A stretch of DNA of 64,000 bases, taken from positions 2,393,501-2,457,500 of the forward strand of contig NZ_FNTF01000002.1 of the NCBI RefSeq assembly GCF_900105495.1, written 5' to 3'. Every line of letters starts with the position of its first letter. Position 1 is the first letter of the stretch. The translations under genes were made by a program, and so were the position numbers. Below are positions 34,710 to 43,052 of this stretch, piece by piece. The notes under the pieces were generated by a model. The model saw only the letters and a list, made by a program, of their open reading frames with translations. It was not told the DNA's origin and did not search any database. This stretch comes from Pseudomonas frederiksbergensis. Its GTDB lineage: Bacteria; Pseudomonadota; Gammaproteobacteria; Pseudomonadales; Pseudomonadaceae.

Positions 34710-35405
34710 ATGAGCATAGTTCGCACAGCATTACCCTTGGTTCTGCTAACCAGTGTGTTGACTGGTTGCGCAGGTTTGCAGAAAACCGACTGGCCGACCT
34801 GTGCGGCGGTCGGTGGTGTCGTGGGTGCCGGTCTCGGCGCGACCGAGAGCTCGGCATGGGCGGGGTATGGCGCGCTGCTCGTCGGCGGCACGGCTGCGGC
34901 CTATTGCTGGGTTCACGGTGATGGCGACGAAGACGGCGACGGCGTACCGGACAGCCGCGACAAGTGCCCGGGAACACCTAAAGGCGTGCGGGTCGATGCC
35001 GACGGTTGCCCTCCACCGGTGCCTGCGCCAGTGGTCGAAGAAACCGCCGTGGTTAAAGAAGAAGTCATCGTCATTCGCGATGTTCACTTCGAGTTTGACA
35101 AGGCCAAACTGACCTCTGCCGACAAAGTGGTCCTCGATAAAATCGCCACTCGCTTGAAAGCGGAAGCGCCTGACGCTCGACTGACTGTAACCGGTCACAC
35201 CGACAGCGTGGGCAGCGATGCCTATAACCAGAAACTGTCGGATCGTCGCGCGCACTCGGTCGTTGAATACCTGATTACCCAAGGTGTGCCACGCAGCAGC
35301 TTCGTCTCTGTCACCGGTGCCGGGGAAAGCCAGCCGGTTGCCGATAACAAAACCGCTGACGGCCGCTCGATGAACCGTCGCACGGAAATCCAAATCAACC
35401 GCTAA
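34710..35405 (+). CDS. OmpA-family lipoprotein, paralogue 1
   Basis: The 231-residue protein has lipobox LTGC (Cys20), a glycine-rich hydrophobic segment (about 34-65), a thrombospondin-3-like calcium motif DGDEDGDGVPDSRDKCPGTP (about 71-90), then an OmpA C-terminal peptidoglycan-binding domain (about 120-231). The domain has VTGHTDSVGSDAYNQKLSDR and NRRTEIQINR. It is expected to tether the outer membrane to peptidoglycan. The ribosome-binding site AGGAG is 8 nt before the ATG and partly inside a hairpin. A paralogue follows directly. Confidence 0.93.
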   Translation: MSIVRTALPLVLLTSVLTGCAGLQKTDWPTCAAVGGVVGAGLGATESSAWAGYGALLVGGTAAAYCWVHGDGDEDGDGVPDSRDKCPGTPKGVRVDADGCPPPVPAPVVEETAVVKEEVIVIRDVHFEFDKAKLTSADKVVLDKIATRLKAEAPDARLTVTGHTDSVGSDAYNQKLSDRRAHSVVEYLITQGVPRSSFVSVTGAGESQPVADNKTADGRSMNRRTEIQINR

Positions 35406-35441
35406 ACCCCTTATGCTCCGCGGCTTGTGCAGTCGCGGATG

Positions 35442-35487
35442 CGGGTCTTTACTCCTGTGTGACCGGCATTGGCCGGTAACACAGGAG
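35442..35487 (+). promoter_or_regulatory. Structured leader of OmpA-like lipoprotein gene 2, hairpin sequestering the ribosome-binding site
   Basis: CTCCTGTGT (35452-35460) pairs perfectly with ACACAGGAG (35479-35487), and ACCGGC (35462-35467) with GCCGGT (35472-35477), around loop ATTG. AGGAG (35483-35487), 8 nt before the ATG at 35496, is fully inside the stem. There is no T run after it, so it is not a normal terminator. CGGGTCTTTACT (35442-35453) is identical to the 12-mer before gene 1. Confidence 0.7.
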
Positions 35488-35495
35488 CTTTCACC

Positions 35496-36212
35496 ATGAG
35501 TGTTCTTACACGGACCGTCTTGCCGGTTGTGCTGCTGGGCAGCCTGTTGACCGGTTGCGCTACTCACAGCGATGGCACCGCCCCCCTCAATCAACGAACC
35601 TGGCCAATCTGCAGCGTTATCGGCGGTCTGGCTGGCGGCGGTCTGGGCGCTCTGCAAAGTAGCGCTTGGGCGGCCGGTGGGGCGGCGCTTGGTATCTTGA
35701 CCGGTGGCTTGATCTGTTACGCCCAGGACGGCGACGAAGACGACGATGGGGTTTTCGATCGACGCGATCGCTGTCCTGATACGCCGGCCAATACCCCCGT
35801 GGAACATCATGGTTGCCCATTGCCGCAGTACCCGGTCAGCGTGACACCTGAACCTGTGCAATCGGAGGTCATCACCCTGAGCGACGCGGACGACGTACTG
35901 TTTGCCTTCAACCAATCCGAACTGACGCCTGCCGCGCAGAGCAAGCTGGATTCGTTGATGCCCAAACTGCAAAGCGCCGAAGTGGTGAGCATCAAGGTGA
36001 TCGGACATACCGACAGCGTCGGCTCGGACACCTATAACCAGGCGCTCTCGGAACGTCGCGCCAGTAGCGTGGCGGCCTACCTGTTGAGCCAGGGCCTGAC
36101 GCCGAACAAGCTCACCAGCGAGGGCAAGGGCCAAAGTCAGCCGGTGGCCGATAACGAAACAGAAGAAGGGCGAGCGAAAAACCGTCGGGTGGAACTGCAC
36201 GTCAATCGCTGA
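35496..36212 (+). CDS. OmpA-family lipoprotein, paralogue 2
   Basis: From the ATG at 35496 (AGGAG 8 nt upstream) the protein is 238 residues, with lipobox LTGC (Cys21). The layout is the same as paralogue 1: glycine-rich hydrophobic segment, DGDEDDDGVFDRRDRCPDTP calcium-type motif, and an OmpA domain with IGHTDSVGSDTYNQALSER and NRRVELHVNR. Sequence likeness and adjacency indicate an old tandem duplication. The start chosen excludes nine upstream in-frame residues encoded by the hairpin. Confidence 0.93.
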   Translation: MSVLTRTVLPVVLLGSLLTGCATHSDGTAPLNQRTWPICSVIGGLAGGGLGALQSSAWAAGGAALGILTGGLICYAQDGDEDDDGVFDRRDRCPDTPANTPVEHHGCPLPQYPVSVTPEPVQSEVITLSDADDVLFAFNQSELTPAAQSKLDSLMPKLQSAEVVSIKVIGHTDSVGSDTYNQALSERRASSVAAYLLSQGLTPNKLTSEGKGQSQPVADNETEEGRAKNRRVELHVNR

Positions 36213-36359
36213 GCCCCGTGATAGAGCCGTCGGGTGACAAATAAGGTCGCTCCGGCGGCCATTCGGCAGCCTTCATGAAGAATTTTCCGTTGCCCTCTGG
36301 CTTATCCCGCGTGGAAGCCGGTACTGTGCGTCAAAGAATAATTCTCAACGGGGGAGCGT

Positions 36360-36638
36360 ATGAACGTGTTTTGGGGGCTGGGGAAGTTGTTGACCCTGCT
36401 TTTCTGGCTGGTGGTGTTGACCAATCAGCTCATGCCGTTTGTCAATCCTCTGCATCTGCTGGTCAATCTGGCTGGCGGCCTGCTGGCCTGCCTTCATCTT
36501 CTTGAGGCGGTGTTCTGTTTCCGTAGCCTCAGAGGTCGTGCTCATCCTTGGCGAGACCGCCTGAAGATCCTGTTTTTCGGCGTTTTCCACCTGCAAACCA
36601 TCCCGGCTCCGACCGCGTCTAAGGCTTCCCATGCGTAA
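36360..36638 (+). CDS. DUF1145 family membrane protein
   Basis: The 92-residue protein has two hydrophobic segments (about 5-26 and 32-54: LLHVLVNLAGG-type region with ACLHLLEAVFCF). It fits the DUF1145 family of small inner-membrane proteins of unknown function. GGGGGAG is found just before the ATG. It overlaps the start of the collagen-like gene by 8 nt, so the two are a translational unit. Confidence 0.82.
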   Translation: MNVFWGLGKLLTLLFWLVVLTNQLMPFVNPLHLLVNLAGGLLACLHLLEAVFCFRSLRGRAHPWRDRLKILFFGVFHLQTIPAPTASKASHA

Positions 36639-37389
36639 ACTCTGTTTGCTCGCTGCACTCATCAGCCCGTTGGCCTGCGCCCAGGTGGTGAGCGTCGAAA
36701 CCAACTCGCTGATGCGTTTGCCCAACACCGCCAGCACCTTGCAACTGGAACGCCTGGAAGTGGCCGACTACGGCACGTTGTTGATTCCCTCGAATGTGAC
36801 CGAGGTATCCGTCGGTGAATTGCGTCTGGGTCGTGAAGCGCGGATCGCCATCGTCCCCGGCGAACAGCCGCTTGAGCTGAAGGTCAGTCGAGCGCAGTTG
36901 TCGGAAGGCAGCCAGATCACGGCTCGCGGCGCGCCGGGGAATTACCTCAAGGCCGCCCGCTCCGGGCGTAACCTGAACTTGCAGATCAAGTCACTGAGTG
37001 CGCCGCAACTGTTGGTGGACGCTCGCGGCGGCGCGGGCGCGCCGGGTTTCGTCGGTCTCGATGGGGCCAACGGCCAGGCGCCGGGTTGTACCTGGGGTCA
37101 GGCCGGTCGTGGTGCCGATGGCAGTGACGGGAGTGACGGCCAGCCAGGCGCGCCGGGTGCACTGGTTCGCCTGGAAGTGCCGCGCGATTACCCGGCGGAA
37201 CTGATCAAGGTCCAGGTGGCCGGCGGCGACGGTGGCGTGGCCGGGCCTGGCGGTAAGCCGGGTGCGGGTGGCAAGGCCAAGGGCTGCTTTGTTTACAAGG
37301 CCGATGGCGGAAAAAATGGTCGTCCTGGCGCTGATGGTCAGCCGGGGCCTGCCGGAGCGGAGGGGGCGGTGACCGTGCAGCGGTTGTAA
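36631..37389 (+). CDS. Secreted collagen-like repeat protein
   Basis: The 252-residue protein has a Sec signal peptide (MRKLCLLAALISPLACA). A non-repetitive domain (about 20-120) follows, which looks beta-rich. Then comes an interrupted collagen-like region with Gly-X-Y runs such as GAGAPGFVGLDGANGQAPG, GADGSDGSDGQPGAPGA and GRPGADGQPGPAGAEGA. Two cysteines in GCTWGQ and KGCFVY could form a disulfide between the collagen blocks. Bacterial collagen-like proteins are usually surface or secreted. Its role here is unknown. Confidence 0.8.
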   Translation: MRKLCLLAALISPLACAQVVSVETNSLMRLPNTASTLQLERLEVADYGTLLIPSNVTEVSVGELRLGREARIAIVPGEQPLELKVSRAQLSEGSQITARGAPGNYLKAARSGRNLNLQIKSLSAPQLLVDARGGAGAPGFVGLDGANGQAPGCTWGQAGRGADGSDGSDGQPGAPGALVRLEVPRDYPAELIKVQVAGGDGGVAGPGGKPGAGGKAKGCFVYKADGGKNGRPGADGQPGPAGAEGAVTVQRL

Positions 37390-37404
37390 AAGCGACCGAG
37401 TTTT

Positions 37405-37506
37405 GATTGTTCCCACGCTCTGCGTGGGAATACAGCCCGTGACGCTCCGCGTCACTGGACGCGGAGCGTCCCTTGAGGCATTCCCACGCAGAGCGTGGGA
37501 ACGATC
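37405..37506. repeat. Inverted REP-like repeat pair, family B
   Basis: GATTGTTCCCACGCTCTGCG with the inverted CGCAGAGCGTGGGAACGATC and inner GACGCTCCGCG/CGCGGAGCGTC. It lies between the convergent collagen-like and CopD-like genes. Confidence 0.9.
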
Positions 37507-37963
37507 ACGGCCGTGCCGCAGCAATCGCCACCAGCACCAACCCGACAATCAGATTAATCCCCACCAACTTGCGAATTTTCCCAAGCGTCGCAGCGCCGGT
37601 CGGCCAGTCCTGCGCCGCCACGGCCGTGCGCAACTCTGGCAATAACAAGGCCTGAATCCGGATAAACAGCGCCGTCATCACCACGTACAACCCCATCATC
37701 ACCTGCACATACCGCGGCGCCGCTTCAAAACCGCTGTACTGCAAATGAATCATGCCCACACCGCTGATCGGCAAAAGCACCACCGCAACCCAGACCCAGC
37801 GGAAAAAGCCTTGAAACACTTCTACCCACAGCTTCAGTCGGGCAGGGCCTTCCAGTGCCTTCATCGCCGCGGGCCGCAAGACCATCCACGCGAAAAACAT
37901 GCCGCCGACCCAGACCAGGGCTGACAGGACATGCAGGGTGTAAACGATGCCAAAAGGTGTCAT
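37505..37963 (-). CDS. CopD family membrane protein
   Basis: The 152-residue protein has four hydrophobic helices (about 5-28, 50-72, 82-102, 130-150) and the opening VYTLHVLSALVWVGGMFFAW. The histidine and tryptophan there are typical of CopD-like copper resistance/haem-binding membrane proteins. No CopC partner is nearby, so a copper role is uncertain. Its 3' end touches the family B repeat. Confidence 0.82.
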   Translation of the reverse strand: MTPFGIVYTLHVLSALVWVGGMFFAWMVLRPAAMKALEGPARLKLWVEVFQGFFRWVWVAVVLLPISGVGMIHLQYSGFEAAPRYVQVMMGLYVVMTALFIRIQALLLPELRTAVAAQDWPTGAATLGKIRKLVGINLIVGLVLVAIAAARP

Positions 37964-38024
37964 TGAGGTACTCCGTTCTGCGCGGGATTAATTAGCGCGG
38001 TATGATAGCCGCCGAACCGAACCA

Positions 38025-38040
38025 CTGAAAATTTATCCAG
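38025..38040 (+). promoter_or_regulatory. LexA (SOS) box upstream of dinG
   Basis: CTGAAAATTTATCCAG fits CTG-N10-CAG with an AT-rich centre, 23 bp before the dinG start. A LexA-controlled dinG is expected from the family. Confidence 0.65.
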
Positions 38041-38062
38041 CGTTTTTTGCGCCCGACAATCC

Positions 38063-40207
38063 ATGATCAGCACTGAACTCAAAACCACGATCCAGGGCGC
38101 CTACTCGCGTTTTCTCGAAGCCAAGAGCCTCAAGCCGCGCTACGGCCAACGCCTGATGATCGCCGAAATTGCCAAGGTCCTCGGTGACATCGACACCGAT
38201 GACGAAGGCCGGCGCAGTGGCGACCCTGCGATTGTCGCGGTGGAAGCCGGCACCGGCACCGGCAAAACCGTGGCCTACAGCCTGGCCGCCATCCCCACGG
38301 CCAAGGCTGCGGGCAAACGCCTGGTGATCGCCACGGCCACCGTGGCCCTGCAAGAGCAGATCGTCTACAAGGATTTGCCCGACCTGATGCGCAACAGCGG
38401 GCTGAGTTTCAGCTTCGCCCTGGCCAAGGGACGCGGGCGCTACATGTGCCTGTCCAAGCTCGACATGTTGCTCCAGGAAGGTCACGCACAAACCGCCACG
38501 GCGCAGCTGTTTGAAGAAGAAGGCTTCAAGATCGAGGTCGACGAAGCCAGTCAGAAGCTGTTCACCAGCATGATCGAGAAACTCGCCGGCAATAAGTGGG
38601 ACGGCGACCGCGACAGTTGGTCCACCGCCCTGGAAGACGCCGACTGGGCGCGCCTGACCACCGATCACAGCCAGTGCACCAATCGCCATTGCCCGAACTT
38701 CGGCCAGTGCGCCTTCTACAAGGCCCGCGAAGGCATGGGCAAGGTCGATGTGATCGTCACCAACCACGACATGGTCCTGGCCGACCTGGCACTGGGCGGC
38801 GGCGCCGTGTTGCCGGACCCGCGCGACACCATCTACGTGTTCGACGAAGGCCATCACCTGCCGGACAAGGCCATCGGCCATTTCGCCCATTACACGCGCC
38901 TGCGTTCCACCGCCGACTGGTTGGAAACCACCGCCAAGAACCTCACCAAATTGCTGGCCCAGCATCCGCTGCCGGGCGACCTGGGGAAGTTGATCGAACA
39001 AGTGCCGGAACTCGCGCGGGAGATCAAGACCCAGCAGCAATTCATGTTCAGCGCCTGCGAGCAGGTCGCCGATTTCAAACCGGGCGAAGACGTCGAAGGC
39101 CGTGAGCGGCCGCGTCATCGCTTCGTCGGCGGGGTGATTCCCGAGCACATGCGCGAAATGGGCGTCGAGCTGAAGAAGGGTTTCGCCCGTCTGACCGATC
39201 TGTTTACCCGTCTCACCGAACTGCTCAAGGAAGGCATGGATGGCGAGGTCAACATCGGCATCGCCAGCAACCAGGCCGAAGAGTGGTACCCGCTGTTCGG
39301 CAGCCTGTTGTCGCGTTCTTCGGGCAACTGGGAGTTGTGGGTCGCGTTCACCGCTGAAGACCCGGAAGACAACCCGCCGATGGCCCGCTGGCTGACCCTG
39401 GCCGAAAGCGGCTCGCTGTTCGACATCGAGGTCAACGCCAGCCCGATCCTCGCGGCGGAAATGCTCCGTCGCAATTTGTGGAACGTGGCTTACGGCGCTC
39501 TGGTGACCTCCGCGACATTGACCGCACTCGGCACCTTCGATCGCTTCCGCATGCGCGCCGGCCTGCCGAAAAAAGCCGTGACCGCAGTGGTTCCAAGCCC
39601 GTTTCATCACGCCGACGCTGGCGTGCTGCGGGTGCCGGACCTGAAGGCCGATCCGCGTGATGCGCCGGCCCATACCGCAGCGATCATCCGCGACTTGCCG
39701 GCCTTGGTGGAAGGTTCGCGCGGCACCCTGGTGCTGTTCTCCTCGCGCAAACAGATGCAGGACGTGTTCGACGGCCTCGACCGCGACTGGCGCAAGCAAG
39801 TGTTCATTCAAGGCAACCTGTCGAAACAGGAAACCCTGAACAAGCACAAGGCGCGGGTCGATGGCGGCGATTCCAGTGTGTTGTTCGGCCTGGCGAGTTT
39901 CGCCGAAGGGGTCGACTTGCCGGGTGCGTACTGCGAGCACGTGGTGATCGCGAAGATTCCATTTTCGGTGCCCGATGATCCGGTCGAAGCGGCCCTGGCT
40001 GAGTGGATCGAGGCTCGGGGTGGCAATCCGTTCATGGAAATCTCCGTGCCGGATGCTTCGCTGAAGCTGGTCCAGGCCTGCGGTCGCTTGCTGCGCACCG
40101 AAGAAGACCGCGGCACCATCACCTTGCTCGATCGACGCCTGGTCACCCAGCGTTATGGCAAGGCAATCCTCAATGCGTTGCCTCCCTTCCGGCGTGAAAT
40201 TTCCTGA
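38063..40207 (+). CDS. dinG: ATP-dependent DNA helicase DinG
   Basis: The 714-residue XPD-like 5'-3' helicase unwinds R-loops and D-loops. Walker A is VEAGTGTGKTVAYSL (about 60-74), Walker B is VFDEGHHLPD (the DEGH box), and the late helicase motif is CGRLLRTEEDRGTI. The Fe-S cluster cysteines are visible: one in RYMCLSK, then C-x4-C-x5-C in HSQCTNRHCPNFGQCAFY. Length matches E. coli DinG. The upstream LexA box suggests SOS induction. Confidence 0.95.
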   Translation: MISTELKTTIQGAYSRFLEAKSLKPRYGQRLMIAEIAKVLGDIDTDDEGRRSGDPAIVAVEAGTGTGKTVAYSLAAIPTAKAAGKRLVIATATVALQEQIVYKDLPDLMRNSGLSFSFALAKGRGRYMCLSKLDMLLQEGHAQTATAQLFEEEGFKIEVDEASQKLFTSMIEKLAGNKWDGDRDSWSTALEDADWARLTTDHSQCTNRHCPNFGQCAFYKAREGMGKVDVIVTNHDMVLADLALGGGAVLPDPRDTIYVFDEGHHLPDKAIGHFAHYTRLRSTADWLETTAKNLTKLLAQHPLPGDLGKLIEQVPELAREIKTQQQFMFSACEQVADFKPGEDVEGRERPRHRFVGGVIPEHMREMGVELKKGFARLTDLFTRLTELLKEGMDGEVNIGIASNQAEEWYPLFGSLLSRSSGNWELWVAFTAEDPEDNPPMARWLTLAESGSLFDIEVNASPILAAEMLRRNLWNVAYGALVTSATLTALGTFDRFRMRAGLPKKAVTAVVPSPFHHADAGVLRVPDLKADPRDAPAHTAAIIRDLPALVEGSRGTLVLFSSRKQMQDVFDGLDRDWRKQVFIQGNLSKQETLNKHKARVDGGDSSVLFGLASFAEGVDLPGAYCEHVVIAKIPFSVPDDPVEAALAEWIEARGGNPFMEISVPDASLKLVQACGRLLRTEEDRGTITLLDRRLVTQRYGKAILNALPPFRREIS

Positions 40208-40302
40208 TACACCGGTGGGCAAATTTGCCCACCGCGTTGTCTATCTCTCTGCCATCGCTTTTCCACTGGCCCATTCGGGTCGTTAGGGAGAATTTCGTTC
40301 TC

Positions 40303-42825
40303 ATGATTCGCCGTTCGCTGCGCCGTTCGTTACCTGCCGTTTTCGCTCTGATGTTCGCGGCCCCATTGCTGGCGGCTCCTGCCGGCCAACAGACGCTGTT
40401 CAACTTTGTGCGCCCCGCCGATGTGGTCCAGGTGGCGACTCAGGACGCCAGCCTGCCGCAATCCAACGCCGAGCAAACGGCCGAAGGCGAAGTGCTGCGT
40501 CGGGTGACGTTCAACCCTGCGGCACAACCGACCTTGCGTCTGACCCCACAGACGGGCGCCTGGGACTGGTCGCAGTCGGGCTTCATGAGTTTGCGGATTC
40601 AGAGCGCAATGAATTGGGCTGTGACCCTGTATGTGAAAATCCAGAGCAACGACGGCAAGACGCTGATCAGCCGCGTCGATTTGCCGGCCGGCCCTGCGCA
40701 AACCCTATTGGTGCCGCTAACGCCCTTTACGCCATTGAGCCTGGGCCTGAAAGCCGGCCCGCCGATGCCGATGATGTTCAATGGCCAACGTGTATTGCTG
40801 GCCAGCAGCGCCGGTGAGCTGGAGCGCAGCCAGGTGGTGTCGGTGACCTTGTCGATGGATCAGCCGAAAGTCGCCCAGAGCATCTTGCTGGAACGCTTTG
40901 GCGTGCAGGACGGCGATGCGGTTACCCAAGCGGCTTTTGGCGGCCTGGTAGACGCTTACGGCCAGTCGACCCGAGCCAAATGGCCAGAGAAAGTCAGCAG
41001 CGACGAGCAACTGAAAAGCGCCGCGGCCAAGGAACAGCAGCAACTGAAAACCTGGCTGGCCGAGCGCGAGAAGTCGTCCCTGGACAAGTTTGGCGGCTGG
41101 ACCAAAGGCCCGGCATTTAAGGCCAGCGGTTTTTTCCGTACCGAAAAACGCGACGGTCGCTGGTACCTGGTGACCCCGGAAGGCCATCCGTTCTATTCGC
41201 TCGGCGTCAACACCGTCACCCCGGATGTCAACCAGACCTACGTCGCCGGCCGCGAGTGGATGTTTGAATCGCTGCCCAAACCCGACGAGCCGCTGGCCAG
41301 CCACTATGGCGAAGGCGATAACCGCGGTGGCAACGGCGTCGATAAGGGCCGTGGCTACAATGCCGGTCGCTGGTACGACTTCTATGGCGCCAACTTGCAG
41401 CGTTTGTATGGCTCGCCATGTGTGGTGACCAGCGACACCAAGGCCGGTGTCGCCGAAGCAGCCAAGGCTGACGCGGTTGCGGCTACGGTAGAGAAGGCTG
41501 CCGAGCAACCGGTCGTTCCTGCGACGGCCGAAGCTGGTGTTGCCGAAGCCGCCAAAACCGGCGCCGCTGACGCGACTGCGGCGAAAGCCGCTGAGCAAAC
41601 ACCTGCCGAACCCTGCAAAGCGGTGGTTGATGAACAGCGCTGGGCCAGCCACACCCTGGATCGCCTGCAAGCCTGGGGCTTCAACACTATCGGCAACTGG
41701 AGCGCCCCGGTGCTGGCCAATGCTGATCGCGTGCCGTACACCTTGCCGCTGTCGATCGTCGGCGATTACGCCAGCATCAGCACCGGCACTGACTGGTGGG
41801 GCGGCATGCCCGACCCGTTTGACCCGCGTTTCGCCATGGCTACCGAACGTGCCGTGGCCATCGCCGCGCGGGACCATCGCGACGATCCTTGGCTGATCGG
41901 CTATTTCGCCGATAACGAACTGGCCTGGGCCGGTCCCGGCGATGACCCGAAAGCCCGTTACGCCTTGGTCTACGGCACCTTGAAAATGACCACCGACGTG
42001 CCGGCCAAACGCGCGTTCCTCAAGCAGTTGCGGGATAAGTACCGCAATCAGGCGGGCCTTTCCAAAGCCTGGGGCATTGATTTGCCGGCCTGGGAATTGA
42101 TGGAAGACCCGGGCTTCGTGCCGCCGCTGCCAAGCGCCGAATTTCCGGAAATCGAGGCAGACTTCAAATACTTCCAGAAGGTCTTCGCCGACACGTACTT
42201 CAAGACCCTCTCCGATTCGCTCAAGTGGCACGCGCCGAACCAGCTATTGCTGGGCGGCCGCTTCGCCAACAGCACCCCGGAAGCGGTTGAGTCCTGTGCG
42301 AAGTATTGCGACGTATTGAGCTTCAACATGTACACCCTGCAACCGCAGGACAGTTACGACTTCGCCATACTGCGCAGCCTGGACAAACCGGTGCTGATCA
42401 CAGAGTTCAACTTCGGCTCCGCGGATCGCGGCCCGTTCTGGGGCGGCGTGACGCAATTGGCCAAGGAAGAAGATCGTGGGCCGGCTTACGCCAATTTCCT
42501 CAAACAGGCGATGAGCGAGCCGTCGATCGTCGGCGTGCACTGGTTCCAATACCTTGATCAACCGGTTACCGGTCGTCTGCTGGATGGCGAGAACGGTCAC
42601 TTCGGGCTGGTGGGCATCACCGATCTGCCGTTCCAGGGCTTCGTCGATAGCGTGCGCAAGAGCAATTGGCAGACCGTCGATCAGCTCGGTAAAGAAGCCG
42701 AGAAGGCCAAGGCTGAGGCGGATAAAGCCGATCAAGAAGCTGAGGGCGGCAGAAAAGGCGATGCTGGCAAAGGTGCAGGGCAGGGCGCTGGCCATGTGGG
42801 TGGGCATTCCGGCAATGGCCACTGA
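40303..42825 (+). CDS. Secreted glycoside-hydrolase-like protein with internal Ala-rich insert
   Basis: The 840-residue protein from the ATG at 40303 has a signal peptide (MIRRSLRRSLPAVFALMFAAPLLA). An N-terminal carbohydrate-binding-like beta domain (about 30-220) is followed by a TIM-barrel glycosidase region (GRWYLVTPEGHPFYSLGVNT; LIGYFADNELAWAG, with the likely acid/base Glu after Asn; VLITEFNFGSADRG, with the likely nucleophile Glu). It resembles beta-agarase/GH42-type enzymes. Residues about 380-440 are an Ala/Lys/Glu-rich double repeat (AGVAEAAK... twice) inside the barrel. The C-terminus is Lys/Glu- then Gly-rich. Substrate unknown; an exopolysaccharide is possible. Confidence 0.75.
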   Translation: MIRRSLRRSLPAVFALMFAAPLLAAPAGQQTLFNFVRPADVVQVATQDASLPQSNAEQTAEGEVLRRVTFNPAAQPTLRLTPQTGAWDWSQSGFMSLRIQSAMNWAVTLYVKIQSNDGKTLISRVDLPAGPAQTLLVPLTPFTPLSLGLKAGPPMPMMFNGQRVLLASSAGELERSQVVSVTLSMDQPKVAQSILLERFGVQDGDAVTQAAFGGLVDAYGQSTRAKWPEKVSSDEQLKSAAAKEQQQLKTWLAEREKSSLDKFGGWTKGPAFKASGFFRTEKRDGRWYLVTPEGHPFYSLGVNTVTPDVNQTYVAGREWMFESLPKPDEPLASHYGEGDNRGGNGVDKGRGYNAGRWYDFYGANLQRLYGSPCVVTSDTKAGVAEAAKADAVAATVEKAAEQPVVPATAEAGVAEAAKTGAADATAAKAAEQTPAEPCKAVVDEQRWASHTLDRLQAWGFNTIGNWSAPVLANADRVPYTLPLSIVGDYASISTGTDWWGGMPDPFDPRFAMATERAVAIAARDHRDDPWLIGYFADNELAWAGPGDDPKARYALVYGTLKMTTDVPAKRAFLKQLRDKYRNQAGLSKAWGIDLPAWELMEDPGFVPPLPSAEFPEIEADFKYFQKVFADTYFKTLSDSLKWHAPNQLLLGGRFANSTPEAVESCAKYCDVLSFNMYTLQPQDSYDFAILRSLDKPVLITEFNFGSADRGPFWGGVTQLAKEEDRGPAYANFLKQAMSEPSIVGVHWFQYLDQPVTGRLLDGENGHFGLVGITDLPFQGFVDSVRKSNWQTVDQLGKEAEKAKAEADKADQEAEGGRKGDAGKGAGQGAGHVGGHSGNGH

Positions 42826-42850
42826 GTCCTGTTAGACCGCGTTATCGTTC

Positions 42851-42917
42851 TTCGCGAGCAGGCTCGCTCCCACAATGGTCCAGCGTGAACCCTGTGGGAG
42901 TGAGCCTGCTCGCGATG
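42851..42917. repeat. REP pair (REPIN), family A
   Basis: TCGCGAGCAGGCTCGCTCCC...ACA and the inverted TGTGGGAGTGAGCCTGCTCG...CGA flank a short spacer. It lies 26 bp after the glycosidase-like gene. The remaining 42918-43052 shows no gene. Confidence 0.9.
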
Positions 42918-43052
42918 GCGCCCGCCAAGGCACCATAAATTTCTGATCCAATCCATGGGCAACCGACCGCCCGGCCCGCAACTGTTCCCAAAACCCTCCA
43001 GGGCTGGAACAATGCGGGCACTTTGTAGAGCTTTATATCCGGGGAGTTGCGG

